DNA of 64,000 nt, taken from NCBI GenBank assembly GCA_963707015.1, contig CAVPOO010000013.1:62001-126000 (forward strand), written 5' to 3'. Position numbers and translations under genes: made by a program. The notes below the pieces were generated by a model. It was not told the origin of the DNA, made no database searches, and saw nothing but the letters and a program-made list of their open reading frames with translations. Positions 53,629 through 62,793 of the stretch are shown here, piece by piece (the first letter of the stretch is position 1; the number at the start of each line of letters is the position of its first letter). Source of the DNA: CAVPOO01 sp963707015 (lineage in GTDB: Bacteria > Pseudomonadota > Gammaproteobacteria > Thiohalobacterales > Thiohalobacteraceae).

Positions 53629-56505
53629 TCAATCGATTGCGTCCGCAACCAGGGCTTTTTGTTCCTTAACGTGTGTCTTGAAATGGCCCGTCGCCGGTGT
53701 GGCACAGTCCAGGCGCCCCGCGTAGCGCAAATGCTGGTCGCGGGTCATGCAGGTGCGAATCCGGTGCTGAATCTGGTACCAGGCGCCCTGGTTCTTGGGT
53801 TCCTCCTGGCACCAGACAATTTCACCGGCGTTCGGGTAGCGATCGAATTCGGTACACAGTTGCTCTTGCGGGAAGGGATAAAGCTGTTCCAGCCGAAGAA
53901 TGGCGGTATCCGCACGCGCCTGATCTCGGCGGTGCTGCAGCAGATCGAAGTAGACCTTGCCGCTGCAGATCACGACGCGCCTCACAGAATCAGGGTCAAG
54001 GGGATCGATCTCGCCGATCACAGTCTGAAAACCGCCCTCGGACAGGTCTTCCAGTTGCGAGACCGACAGCTGATGCCGGAGCAGGCTCTTGGGCGTCAGA
54101 ACGATGAGTGGCTTGCAGTACGGGCGCACCATCTGACGACGCAACATGTGAAACATCTGCGCCGGTGTGGTCGGAACACAGACCTGGAGATTGTTCTGCG
54201 CACACAGTTGCAGGTAACGTTCGAGTCGAGCCGAAGAATGTTCGGCGCCCTGTCCCTCGTAACCGTGGGGGAGGAACAATACTAACCGGCAGAGCCGTGC
54301 CCATTTCTGTTCGCCTGAGCTGATGAACTGGTCGATCACGACCTGCGCCACATTGGCGAAATCACCGAACTGTGCCTCCCAGATAACCAGACTGTTGGGA
54401 TCCGCCGTCGAATAACCGTACTCGTACGCCAGCACCGCCTCTTCGGACAGCGGTGTGTCAATGGCAATGAAGTCAGCGCCATTGTTGCCAACGTGCGCCA
54501 GCGGTGTGTAGCCGATCCCGTCGCGCTGATTATAAAGAGTGGCGTGCCGGTGGAAGAAGGTGCCACGACCACTGTCCTGGCCGCTCAAGCGTATCGTATA
54601 ACCCTCATCGAGCAGGCTGGCGTAGGCGAGGGTCTCTGCAAAGCCCCAGTCTATCGGCAGAGCCCCGGCGGCCATCTTGTGCCTGTCGGTGAGGATATTT
54701 GCCACCCGCGGGTGCAATTCGAAGCCCTCCGGCAGTTGCAGCAACTGTTCGGCGAGGCCTTGCAGCCGTGGCAGGGGTAAACTGGTCTCAGCGGCGTGCG
54801 TCCATTCCGTATTCAGATAGGGTGCCCAGTCGACCGCATAGATATGACCAGTGCCGGCAACCGAGTGCGGAGACACGATGCTGCACTGGTCGAGCGAGCT
54901 GCGGTACTGCTCGCGCATCTCCTCGGCCTGCTCGACTGTGACAATTTCCTCGGCAATCAGGCGATCGCGGTAGATTTCCCGTGCCGTTGGATGGGCGCGA
55001 ATCTGCCGGTACATCAGCGGTTGTGTCACGGCCGGTTCGTCCGCCTCGTTGTGGCCATGGCGCCGATAGCAGAGTACATCAACAACGACGTCCTTGTGAA
55101 ACTGCATGCGAAAATCGAGGGCGAGTTTTGCCGCGAAGACGACAGCCTCGGGATCATCGCCATTCACATGGAAGATCGGTGCCTGAACAATCTTGGCCAC
55201 ATCGGTGCAGTAGAGACTGGAACGGGTATCCAGCGGGTTACTGGTGGTAAAGCCGATCTGGTTGTTGACCACGATGTGTACAGTGCCGCCCGTCCCGAAT
55301 CCCCGCACCTGGGACATGTTGAAGTTCTCCATCACGACGCCCTGGCCGGCGAAGGCCGAGTCGCCATGGATCAGCACCGGTAATACCTGCTTTCCCTCCC
55401 GGTCGCCGCGACGACGCTGGCGCGCGCGGACCGAACCCTCTACCACCGGTCCAATGATTTCGAGGTGCGACGGGTTGAAGGCCAGTGCGATGTGGACGGG
55501 TCCGCCGGGTGTGTCGGCATCGGCAGAGAAGCCCATGTGGTACTTCACGTCTCCGGCACGCTCGACTACCGGGTGTTGGCCTTCAAACTCGAGGAAAAGG
55601 TCACAGGGTTGCTTGCCAAGCGTATTGACCAGCACGTTGAGACGCCCTCGGTGTGCCATTCCGATCACAATTTCTCCTGCGCCATGTTCCCCGCCATGCA
55701 GAATAAGCGTGTCGAGCAAGGGGATCAGGCTTTCGGCTCCTTCCAGAGAGAAGCGCTTCTGACCTACATAACGCGTATGCAGGTACCGTTCCAGGCCTTC
55801 CGCTGCCGTGAGACGTTCGAGCAGATGCCGGCGGAACTCATAATCGAAATGTGGTTGCACGCGGGAACCTTCCAGGCGCCCCTGTATCCAGCGTTTCTCC
55901 TCGGTGGCTGTGATGTGCATGTACTCCGAGCCAATGTGGCCGCAGTACACCTGCTGCACCAGTGCAAGAATCTCGCGCAGCGAGGCCGCTTCCCCCAGGA
56001 CCAGCGAGCCGGGGTTGAAGACGGTATCCATGTCTTGATCTGTCAGACCGTGGAAGGCGGGATCCAGATCGGGTACCGGCGACCGGGAGGGCTCCAGCGG
56101 ATTGATGTCCGCATGCTGGTGGCCACGAACGCGGTAGGCATTGATGAGCTGCAGGACAGCGACCTGTTGCTCCGGCGCCGCTGCAACCCCCGGCCGGGGC
56201 GGCGGGGGCTTCCGGGCGATCGGTATCTCGGGCGTTCCCGTCGCCACGAGGGTCGGCGGTAACGGGGCAGGCGGATGTCCTGCCTCGAGCTGCCTGAAGT
56301 AGGTCTGCCAGCGGGCTGGGACTTGGGAGGGATCTTCCAGGTACTGCTGATAGAGCGTTTCGAGGTAGGCGGCGTTGGCGCCATAGAGGTAGGAGGTCTG
56401 TTCCAGTCTTTTGAGTACTGCGTTCACCAGTCTTGTCCCCGACACACCATTCCTTATTACTTGACTTAGATCGACATGCTGGCCCGTTGTTTGATTTTTT
56501 TTCAT
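53629..56505 (-). CDS. sucA: 2-oxoglutarate dehydrogenase E1 component
   Basis: 958 residues, normal length. N-terminal tail GANAAYLETLYQQYLEDPSQV, thiamine-diphosphate site HGDSAFAGQGVVMENFNM and HIVVNNQIGFTTSN, and the C-terminal ERYLQLCAQNNLQVCVPTTPAQMFHMLRRQ (about 790-820; given in two parts: ERYLQLCAQNN, QVCVPTTPAQ). Known: first, rate-limiting subunit of the 2-oxoglutarate dehydrogenase complex (TCA cycle). Start at ATG 56503-56505 has a weak Shine-Dalgarno and an A8 run right after it (a slippage-prone spot). sucCD and sdh are not upstream, unlike E. coli. Confidence 0.95.
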   Translation of the reverse strand: MKKNQTTGQHVDLSQVIRNGVSGTRLVNAVLKRLEQTSYLYGANAAYLETLYQQYLEDPSQVPARWQTYFRQLEAGHPPAPLPPTLVATGTPEIPIARKPPPPRPGVAAAPEQQVAVLQLINAYRVRGHQHADINPLEPSRSPVPDLDPAFHGLTDQDMDTVFNPGSLVLGEAASLREILALVQQVYCGHIGSEYMHITATEEKRWIQGRLEGSRVQPHFDYEFRRHLLERLTAAEGLERYLHTRYVGQKRFSLEGAESLIPLLDTLILHGGEHGAGEIVIGMAHRGRLNVLVNTLGKQPCDLFLEFEGQHPVVERAGDVKYHMGFSADADTPGGPVHIALAFNPSHLEIIGPVVEGSVRARQRRRGDREGKQVLPVLIHGDSAFAGQGVVMENFNMSQVRGFGTGGTVHIVVNNQIGFTTSNPLDTRSSLYCTDVAKIVQAPIFHVNGDDPEAVVFAAKLALDFRMQFHKDVVVDVLCYRRHGHNEADEPAVTQPLMYRQIRAHPTAREIYRDRLIAEEIVTVEQAEEMREQYRSSLDQCSIVSPHSVAGTGHIYAVDWAPYLNTEWTHAAETSLPLPRLQGLAEQLLQLPEGFELHPRVANILTDRHKMAAGALPIDWGFAETLAYASLLDEGYTIRLSGQDSGRGTFFHRHATLYNQRDGIGYTPLAHVGNNGADFIAIDTPLSEEAVLAYEYGYSTADPNSLVIWEAQFGDFANVAQVVIDQFISSGEQKWARLCRLVLFLPHGYEGQGAEHSSARLERYLQLCAQNNLQVCVPTTPAQMFHMLRRQMVRPYCKPLIVLTPKSLLRHQLSVSQLEDLSEGGFQTVIGEIDPLDPDSVRRVVICSGKVYFDLLQHRRDQARADTAILRLEQLYPFPQEQLCTEFDRYPNAGEIVWCQEEPKNQGAWYQIQHRIRTCMTRDQHLRYAGRLDCATPATGHFKTHVKEQKALVADAID

Positions 56506-57310
56506 CGCCGCTGCGGGCTGACTTCCGGAATCGCCTTCACTTCCCTTTATAGCTCATAGAGGCCAGCCCGGATATGGCTGGGTACCCCGCCGATATGATC
56601 CGGCGTAATCAACCGTCGCGGGGCGAACCGGATCACGCTTTCGCGGGTTGCCGTGCCCCGATTCCCTGTTCAGGCAGACGCGCGCAGGCTGCCAGCCGTC
56701 GCGGTTCGCACCCGGACCACGTGACCGACCCCATGCCGCGGACGTCAGGGACGGGAGGGGTGAACTGCCGGAAACCGGCCATCAGGCAGTCGCCTCGCCC
56801 GGCGCTCCGTGTGACGCACGGTTCCCCGCCCAGCAGGTCCCGGCGGAGTGCCCGGGCTATCCATAGAACCGCGACTGATCGCCCCCTTCCCCTCGCGCTG
56901 CCCGCATGTGGTGGGGGCGGGCATCCGCCGTGGGGCACGGGCGCCTCAAATATGTCTGACACACTGAATCGGCATAAGTACCTCGGAGGCTGTGAGCTCT
57001 TCGCGAATCCTGTCACCCCGAGGTCTGGCCAGGCGCAATACTGGCTCGTGTTGGTGAGTGGTTGTCCCTGCCGGGCGACCGTGACGGTATCCGCCTCGGT
57101 CCCCGTGATGTTTATAGGGGTGAGGTGTTTGGGCGTTTTACTGGGGCGGCAGTACGTCTCAGCCTGTCAGTGACCTTCAGTGATAGGCGGGATGAGGTTG
57201 GTTGTCAGCCCCCGGCGTCTGTCAACCGACTGATTGGCCTGCAGTCAGGGTGATGGAAAAGTTTGTCCCGTGACTGCGCAGGCGTCGCGCGAGCCTGCCC
57301 CGGAATTCAG
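56506..57310. other. ~800-bp interval without a recognised gene
   Basis: Several open frames cross this GC-rich interval (the longest on the plus strand at 56574-57173 and on the minus at 56633-57016), but they are Pro/Arg/Ser-rich, lack Shine-Dalgarno sequences and match nothing I recognise. It may contain the sucA promoter (56506 onward) or decayed DNA. Confidence 0.5.
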
Positions 57311-58186
57311 TTATTGGGTGCTCCCGCAGGCGCGAAAAAAGCTGTCTCCGGGCAACAGCTGGCGGCACTGGGCGCTGGTTGGATTGGTACCGTAGCCTTG
57401 AGTCCCGATAGTCTGCTGGTCACTCGACTCGAGCTTCAGCATCTGCCTCGCCGCATCGCAGGCCTCCTGGCCGGTGCAGGCATCGTCCATGCCGCACACC
57501 TTATATACCAGGTGTTGACAGGGTGTGACCGCATGGGCCGGTGTGAGCGTCTCCGTACCGGGCGTGCCCGGAGGGAGACTCTCCACGGGTTCCTGTCCGC
57601 AGGTCACGAAGAATGATCGATCTTTGTCCGCCTCCTGACATTGGCCGCTGCTGTGGGTCATGATGTTAGGGGTCGTGTTGCTGCTCCGCTCCTCCTGCTC
57701 CATCGAGAGGAGTTGCCTGGCAGGTTCGCAGGCGGGCCCCGCGGAGCATTCATCGTCTGTTCCGCAGACACGCCGCGCCAGCCTTTCACAGGGGGAGTAG
57801 CCGATGATCGGTGCACCGATCCATGCGCTGGATTCAGGTGTTTTCGGCTTGGGCCGGCGCGCTTCCAGTATTTCCGTCGTTGGAACGGCGACGCCGGAGC
57901 GGATGGTGATCGTAGAACCATCCTGCAACTGATGGACGCCGTCCCAAAGCTGAGTCTGGACCCCGTCCTTCATGATGGTGGCACGGTTGGTGCGAGGGTC
58001 TACGGTTATTTCACCACCCCCCTTGAGCCGGCTCGACCACTCGGCAGCCTGTGCGGCAAAGGCGGTGAACGCGAGGAAGAGCATGGCCTGCATCAACACG
58101 GCGACGGAGCCGAACGCGATGCCCGGCCGGCATGCCCCGGTGAAGCGCCTCTTGACGGCGCGGTGGCTGGTTTTCGCGTTACGCAT
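57311..58186 (-). CDS. secreted protein with duplicated cysteine-rich domain
   Basis: 291 residues from the ATG 58184-58186 (AAGGG nine bases upstream). Signal peptide AVLMQAMLFLAFTAFAAQAA; an N-terminal part with ITVDPRTNRATIMKDGVQTQL. Then two copies of a ~75-residue module: PCERLARRVCGTDDECSAGPAC ... (first; shown as CGTDDECSAGPAC) and CGMDDACTGQEAC, each ending with FFVTC or FFRAC. Each module has about five cysteines spaced alike, implying disulfides. No family recognised. Location beside the CTERM genes fits an envelope role. Possible exported structural or binding protein. Confidence 0.72.
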   Translation of the reverse strand: MRNAKTSHRAVKRRFTGACRPGIAFGSVAVLMQAMLFLAFTAFAAQAAEWSSRLKGGGEITVDPRTNRATIMKDGVQTQLWDGVHQLQDGSTITIRSGVAVPTTEILEARRPKPKTPESSAWIGAPIIGYSPCERLARRVCGTDDECSAGPACEPARQLLSMEQEERSSNTTPNIMTHSSGQCQEADKDRSFFVTCGQEPVESLPPGTPGTETLTPAHAVTPCQHLVYKVCGMDDACTGQEACDAARQMLKLESSDQQTIGTQGYGTNPTSAQCRQLLPGDSFFRACGSTQ

Positions 58187-58386
58187 ATTCAACGACCCTT
58201 CAGTCTGGCGACTACCTCATACCTTACCGCAGTGAACGACAGGCAGAACGCGCCGCTCGATTGCCGCCTATTATCTCGATACCGCGGCGTTTTTTCCAGG
58301 TATGGCGCATCTCCGGAAATGATCCGTGCACAACGCAATGAGGTTTGATCCAGATCAATTAGAAGCGCTGTCGTGTGGAGAGCGAC

Positions 58387-58415
58387 AAACAAAAACGGCG
58401 GCCCGGGGGCCGCCG
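58387..58415 (-). terminator. intrinsic terminator of VPxPA-CTERM gene 2
   Basis: 9-bp stem CGGCGGCCC (58396-58404) with GGGCCGCCG (58407-58415) and a following T-run on the minus strand, 32 bp past the stop at 58447. Confidence 0.85.
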
Positions 58416-58446
58416 CACATGCCAGATTGGGGAATCGCCGTGTTGG

Positions 58447-59187
58447 TCAGGCAGCGTTGCGCCTTCTGGCTATTCCGGCCAATCCAACAAGGCCGGATCC
58501 GAGCAGCCATACGGCAGGTGGCACCGGTACCAGCGTGCCTGTAACGTTACCATTACCGGATGCGTCGAAACTGGTCAGATGCGTACCGTCCAAACCAGGG
58601 TTCGTACCATTATCGGTCGTCGAGAAATTAGTACTTATGAAAGAGAAAGTAACTGTCTCAAACTCATCAAAGGAAAGCCCGAAAGGTAGAGCCTGCGTAG
58701 TAATGGCCGATGCGCCTGCTCCGACCAGTGCAATGTTCAGTGAACCAAGAGCAGCTATGTGTTGCACTGTCACGTCGAACGCCTCCAGGCCAAGCCCCCA
58801 TCCTGGAGTGGTGTTAGAAGTCAAGAGATCAAATGTTCCACAGCCGGGAGAACTGCTGCAATTAATGTTGACACTCCCATTAATTGGAATTGACCCAATA
58901 TTAGGAATCAATAGATCTGCAAAAATATCCGTGTTCAAAGTACCAACTAAACTACCGTCTACTTTGAAGTTCATTGTATCCAGCGGGTCAGATTGGGCAG
59001 GATTGCCTGATCCACCACTAGGATCACTCGTACTATTTACACCATCAAAAACCGCACCACCACTGACACTCGAGTTATAGGCGAAATCAAAGCCATCGAA
59101 CTGGATTTCTAACGTTGCTGCTGCAGCAACAGCGGGGAAACTGAAAACTGCCACGATAGCGCACACGGCGCCGGTGATCTGCCTCAT
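58447..59187 (-). CDS. secreted VPxPA-CTERM protein 2
   Basis: 246 residues. Signal peptide GAVCAIVAVFSFPAVAAAA; Ser/Gly/Thr/Asn-rich beta-type mature domain with two cysteines (SSSPGCG); C-terminus VPVPPAVWLLGSGLVGLAGI plus ARRRNAA, a VPxPA-type sorting tail. No enzymatic motif. Base composition is lower in GC than its neighbours (many Asn, Thr, Ile codons), which may indicate transfer or rapid evolution. Similar to the gene at 46141 in layout, not in sequence. Confidence 0.88.
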   Translation of the reverse strand: MRQITGAVCAIVAVFSFPAVAAAATLEIQFDGFDFAYNSSVSGGAVFDGVNSTSDPSGGSGNPAQSDPLDTMNFKVDGSLVGTLNTDIFADLLIPNIGSIPINGSVNINCSSSPGCGTFDLLTSNTTPGWGLGLEAFDVTVQHIAALGSLNIALVGAGASAITTQALPFGLSFDEFETVTFSFISTNFSTTDNGTNPGLDGTHLTSFDASGNGNVTGTLVPVPPAVWLLGSGLVGLAGIARRRNAA

Positions 59188-59291
59188 TGTTACTCTCCTC
59201 CGCCCCTGATTTTTGGCACCAGGTGGCTATTGTTGGTCCATTTAGTAACGATTACAGTCCTTGTTCTGCGCGATTCTTTCCCGATCGCTCA

Positions 59292-59307
59292 TGCAGTAAC
59301 AGTCCCC
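59292..59307 (-). promoter_or_regulatory. weak sigma-54-like site upstream of VPxPA-CTERM gene 2
   Basis: Minus strand GGGGAC-T-GTTA-CTGCA: GG and GC spaced 10 bp, but three changes from consensus. It is 105-120 bp upstream of the ATG, matching the spacing for the other two CTERM genes. The rest of 59188-59487 shows nothing recognised. Confidence 0.3.
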
Positions 59308-59487
59308 AAGGACAAAGCAAGACTTGTTCCAGAAATAGAATAGCGCTCCGGAACAGCAATCTAGCGAAAATGGCAGTCAATTTGATGGCTGAAAACCGTC
59401 AATATGACCGACAAAAAATTAAGGATTTCGACAGGCGCGAAGGGTCCTGGGCGGGTTGGTTTTGTCCGACGGCAGGCGGGGAGTGAT

Positions 59488-59564
<77 letters not shown>

Positions 59565-59595
59565 TTTCGTGCTTGTGGCCGGTTAATCCGAACCG

Positions 59596-60564
59596 CTAGT
59601 AGGTCCGGTTAACGGAAAATTCCGCGAGGCCATAAAGTGCGTCTTTGCAGGTCGATGCCGGGAGTGGGGCCAGGGCCCCCATCGCCTTGTCTGCCGCCTC
59701 GCGGGCGAATTCGGCAGTGTACGTGATGGCACCGGTTGATTCAATGGCCGTCCGCACGGCATCAATGCCATCGCGCCCGCCCTGTTCTATCGCACCGCGT
59801 ATCACGGTCGCCTGCTCGGGTGCACCGGTCCGCATCGCAAAAATCAGCGGCAGTGTGGGCTTGCCTTCCGCGAGATCGTCGCCGATGTTCTTGCCAATCT
59901 GCTCCGAATCCGAGCTGTAATCGAGGGCATCGTCGACCAGTTGAAAGGCCGTCCCCAGCTGCATGCCATACTCCGCCAGGGCCTCCTCAATCTCAGGTGG
60001 CTGCTCCCCGAGTACTGCGCCGATGCGGGCGGCGGCCTCGAACAGTTTGGCCGTCTTGCAGCGAATGACCTCCAGGTAGCGAGCCTCGGTGGTGTCCGGG
60101 TCGTGGCAGTGCAGAAGTTGCATGACCTCGCCTTCCGCGATCGTGTTGGTGGTATCGGCCATGATTTCCATGATCCGCATACTCCCGACCTCCACCATCA
60201 TCTGGAAAGACCGGGAATACAGGAAGTCGCCAACCAGAACGCTGGCCTCGTTGCCCCAGATGGCATTGGCAGTCTCTGTTCCGCGCCTCATCCTCGAGGC
60301 ATCGACCACATCGTCGTGGAGCAGCGTGGCCGTATGGATAAATTCCACGATAGCGGCAAGGTTACGGTGGCGTGTGCCCCGGTATCCGCAGGCGTGCGCG
60401 GCGAGAAGCACGAGCAAGGGGCGAAGTCGCTTGCCACCACTATTAATAATGTAGTGGCTGAGCTGGTTGATGAGGAAGACGTCGGAGCGCAGCCGTTCGT
60501 GAATGAGGTGGTTGACGGCATCCATATCATCCGCCGTGTGCCTGTGGATCTCCTCCAACGACAT
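59596..60564 (-). CDS. ispB: octaprenyl diphosphate synthase
   Basis: 322 residues from ATG 60562-60564 (MSLEEIHRHTADDM), matching E. coli IspB's start. Two Asp-rich motifs: LLHDDVVD (first) and LVDDALD (second). GGKRLRPLLV and FIHTATLLHDD are canonical. Known: makes the isoprenoid side chain of ubiquinone. Divergent from rplU with an intervening promoter region, the conserved gammaproteobacterial arrangement. Confidence 0.95.
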   Translation of the reverse strand: MSLEEIHRHTADDMDAVNHLIHERLRSDVFLINQLSHYIINSGGKRLRPLLVLLAAHACGYRGTRHRNLAAIVEFIHTATLLHDDVVDASRMRRGTETANAIWGNEASVLVGDFLYSRSFQMMVEVGSMRIMEIMADTTNTIAEGEVMQLLHCHDPDTTEARYLEVIRCKTAKLFEAAARIGAVLGEQPPEIEEALAEYGMQLGTAFQLVDDALDYSSDSEQIGKNIGDDLAEGKPTLPLIFAMRTGAPEQATVIRGAIEQGGRDGIDAVRTAIESTGAITYTAEFAREAADKAMGALAPLPASTCKDALYGLAEFSVNRTY

Positions 60565-60698
60565 GAATTGGATATTTTTTTTTAATGGTCCACGCATGAT
60601 ACGCGAGTAGCGGCCCCTTGAGCGAGGCCGCACATCATAACAGTGAAGCAGTCGCTTAGTGTAGCCTCACCGGCGCCTGTGTGCCAGAAAAGCCTGGA

Positions 60699-60727
60699 TT
60701 GACCCTATGGTGGCAAGCCTATACAAT
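60699..60727 (+). promoter_or_regulatory. sigma-70 promoter of rplU-rpmA
   Basis: TTGACC (60699-60704), exact 17-bp spacer, TACAAT (60722-60727). A start near 60734 gives a ~59-nt leader before rplU ATG 60793. Strong and expected for ribosomal-protein genes. Confidence 0.75.
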
Positions 60728-60792
60728 ACTCGACTTTTCACGCGCCGTGCCCGCAGCGGTCCTGACGTGAGTCTGAATCGGAGAATCTGGCG

Positions 60793-61104
60793 ATGTATGC
60801 AGTGATCGTAACTGGCGGCAAACAATACCGCGTGGCGCCGGGTGACACGCTGCGGGTAGAGAAGCTCAACACCCCCGAAGGGGAGTCGGTAGAACTCGAT
60901 CGGGTGCTGATGGTCGCCGATGGCGACAATATCAAGCTTGGCGCACCTTATCTCGACGGCGGCCGCGTGACGGCGAGAGTCAAGGCACATGGTCGTGGCC
61001 CGAAAGTTGAGATCATCAAGTTCCGCCGGCGCAAACATCACATGAAGCGCCAGGGCCATCGGCAGGCCTACACGGAACTGGAGATCACTGACGTTTCTGC
61101 TTGA
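60793..61104 (+). CDS. rplU: 50S ribosomal protein L21
   Basis: 103 residues. MYAVIVTGGKQYRVAPGDTLRVEKL and the conserved C-terminal KFRRRKHHMKRQGHRQAYTEL are diagnostic (given as GGKQYRVAPGDTLRVEKL and RKHHMKRQGHRQ). Known: binds 23S rRNA in the large subunit. Followed by rpmA 25 bp downstream. Confidence 0.98.
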   Translation: MYAVIVTGGKQYRVAPGDTLRVEKLNTPEGESVELDRVLMVADGDNIKLGAPYLDGGRVTARVKAHGRGPKVEIIKFRRRKHHMKRQGHRQAYTELEITDVSA

Positions 61105-61129
61105 TCGATTGAGTTAGAGGATACAGACG

Positions 61130-61390
61130 ATGGCACACAAAAAGGCCGGTGGCAGCACACGAAACGGACGCGATTCGCAGTCCAAGCGTTTGGGTGTCAA
61201 GCGCTACGGTGGCGAGAAGGTCAGTGCCGGCAGTATTCTGGTCAGGCAGCGCGGCACGCACTTCCATCCGGGCGTTAACGTAGGCTGCGGCAAGGACCAT
61301 ACGCTTTTTGCCAAGGCTGACGGTCAGGTACAGTTTGTGACCCGAGGCTCCCGCAACCGCAAGTTTGTGGATGTGGTGACGGCAAGCTAG
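61130..61390 (+). CDS. rpmA: 50S ribosomal protein L27
   Basis: 86 residues. MAHKKAGGSTRNGRDSQSKR, GVKRYGGEKVSAGSILVRQRG and the C-terminal FVTRGSRNRKFVDVV. Known: its N-terminal tail reaches the peptidyl-transferase centre. Co-transcribed with rplU, ahead of the terminator at 61417. Confidence 0.98.
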   Translation: MAHKKAGGSTRNGRDSQSKRLGVKRYGGEKVSAGSILVRQRGTHFHPGVNVGCGKDHTLFAKADGQVQFVTRGSRNRKFVDVVTAS

Positions 61391-61416
61391 ACCGTAACCC
61401 CCGGCCTGTTCAGATG

Positions 61417-61443
61417 AGCCCCGTCGATGTGCGGGGCTTTTTG
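61417..61443 (+). terminator. intrinsic terminator after rpmA
   Basis: Stem AGCCCCG (61417-61423) with CGGGGCT (61432-61438) followed by T5. It separates rplU-rpmA from obgE, which must then have its own promoter or rely on read-through. Confidence 0.85.
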
Positions 61444-61585
61444 TTGGCTAAGAGAGAAGCCGAATGCTGCAAGCCAGAAGGCGCGGAACCTGAAACGATA
61501 TACCGCCTCCTGATCGTCGCCTGAAGCTGCCTCGAACTCGCATTATCTATATGTGCTGCCTCTTTCTTTCTTGATCTGAACGCCT

Positions 61586-62653
61586 ATGAAATTCGTCGAC
61601 GAGGCCACTATCCATATTGCTGCAGGTGACGGCGGAAGCGGTTGTGTCAGTTTTCGGCGCGAAAAGTTTGTACCCAGGGGAGGGCCGGACGGGGGAGATG
61701 GAGGCGATGGCGGGAGTGTCTTCCTCGTCGCCGATGAAAGCATCAATACGCTCGTTGATTTCCGCTACCAGCGTCGATTCCAGGCTCAGCGCGGGGAGAA
61801 TGGACGGGGTCGTAACTGCACGGGTAAAAAGGGCGATGACCTGATGGTTCGTGTGCCGGTGGGCACCGCCATTTACGATATCGATACCGAGGAACTGATC
61901 GGCGACGTGGTAAGCCCCGGCCAGTCCGTGATGGTCGCTCAGGGCGGCTGGCATGGCATCGGTAATGCCCGTTTCAAGAGCTCGACAAACCGGGCGCCGC
62001 GGCAATTCACTCCGGGAACCGCCGGTGAGCAGCGCCACGTGCGCCTCGAACTGAAGGTACTTGCTGATGTGGGGCTGCTGGGTCTGCCCAATGCAGGCAA
62101 GTCGACCTTCATCCGGTCCGTCTCCGCTGCCCGTCCCAAGGTTGCGGACTACCCCTTCACGACGCTCTACCCGAATCTGGGGGTTGTACGGGTTGCACCC
62201 CACCGGGCCTTTGTGGTCGCGGATATTCCTGGTCTGATCGAAGGGGCCGCCGAGGGCGCCGGACTGGGCATCCAGTTTCTGAAGCACCTGGCACGTACAC
62301 GCTTGTTGCTGCATATCCTCGATGTTGTTCCGGCCGACGGCAGCGACCCGGTTGATGCGGCGCGGACGATTGTGGCCGAACTCCAAAAGTACAGTGCCGA
62401 ACTTGCGGCGCGCGAACGCTGGTTGGTCTTGAACAAGATCGATCTGCTGCCGGAGGATGAACGCGACGGTCACTGTCGCGAGATTCTCGCGCAGCTCGAG
62501 TGGGAGGGCCCGGCGTATCAGATTTCTGCATTGAGTGGGGAAGGGACGGGAGATCTGGTTAACCGGGTTATGGTGTACCTCGAGGGGAAGGTCGCGGGGG
62601 ATGAGGAGAAAGACCCGGGCAAGCCGGCGTTCGGCAATCAGAATTCAGAGTAA
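61586..62653 (+). CDS. obgE: Obg-family GTPase ObgE/CgtA
   Basis: 355 residues. The N-terminal glycine-rich Obg fold (about 1-158) includes GDGGSGCVSFRREKFVPRGG and GDGGDGG. G domain: G1 GLPNAGKSTFIRSVSAARPK, switch YPFTTLYPNLGV, G3 DIPGLIEGA, G4 NKID. Known: essential 50S-assembly and stress GTPase. Shorter acidic tail than E. coli. The C-terminus is followed by array R5 before proB. Confidence 0.96.
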   Translation: MKFVDEATIHIAAGDGGSGCVSFRREKFVPRGGPDGGDGGDGGSVFLVADESINTLVDFRYQRRFQAQRGENGRGRNCTGKKGDDLMVRVPVGTAIYDIDTEELIGDVVSPGQSVMVAQGGWHGIGNARFKSSTNRAPRQFTPGTAGEQRHVRLELKVLADVGLLGLPNAGKSTFIRSVSAARPKVADYPFTTLYPNLGVVRVAPHRAFVVADIPGLIEGAAEGAGLGIQFLKHLARTRLLLHILDVVPADGSDPVDAARTIVAELQKYSAELAARERWLVLNKIDLLPEDERDGHCREILAQLEWEGPAYQISALSGEGTGDLVNRVMVYLEGKVAGDEEKDPGKPAFGNQNSE

Positions 62654-62686
62654 AGGTTGACACGCAGTCCGGCCCGAGCACTCTGG

Positions 62687-62735
62687 TCCTGACCCCTGAC
62701 CCCTGACCCCTGACCCCTGACCCCTGACCCCTGAC
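62687..62735. repeat. heptamer array R5 (CCCTGAC x7)
   Basis: One TCCTGAC followed by six exact CCCTGAC copies. On the other strand the unit reads CAGGGGT, which fits the CAGGVGD consensus of the other arrays, so R5 is in the opposite orientation. A CAGAATTCAG word occurs ~40 bp upstream (62639-62648). The array lies between obgE and proB, about 58 bp before the proB start. Confidence 0.92.
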
Positions 62736-62793
62736 TTTCGACCATCATCTGCTAAGCTACCTCCATTCAGCATTACTACTGCTCCGAGTCGCT

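Noticed and set aside
56574..57173. 199-residue plus-strand frame after sucA
   Set aside because: Arg/Pro/Ser-rich, no Shine-Dalgarno, no homology; typical of GC-rich non-coding DNA.
46141..59187. Exosortase or EPS cluster in the CTERM region
   Set aside because: No multi-helix protein with exosortase motifs and no glycosyltransferases are present; the intervening genes are a permease, an ATPase and the sucA-lpd operon.
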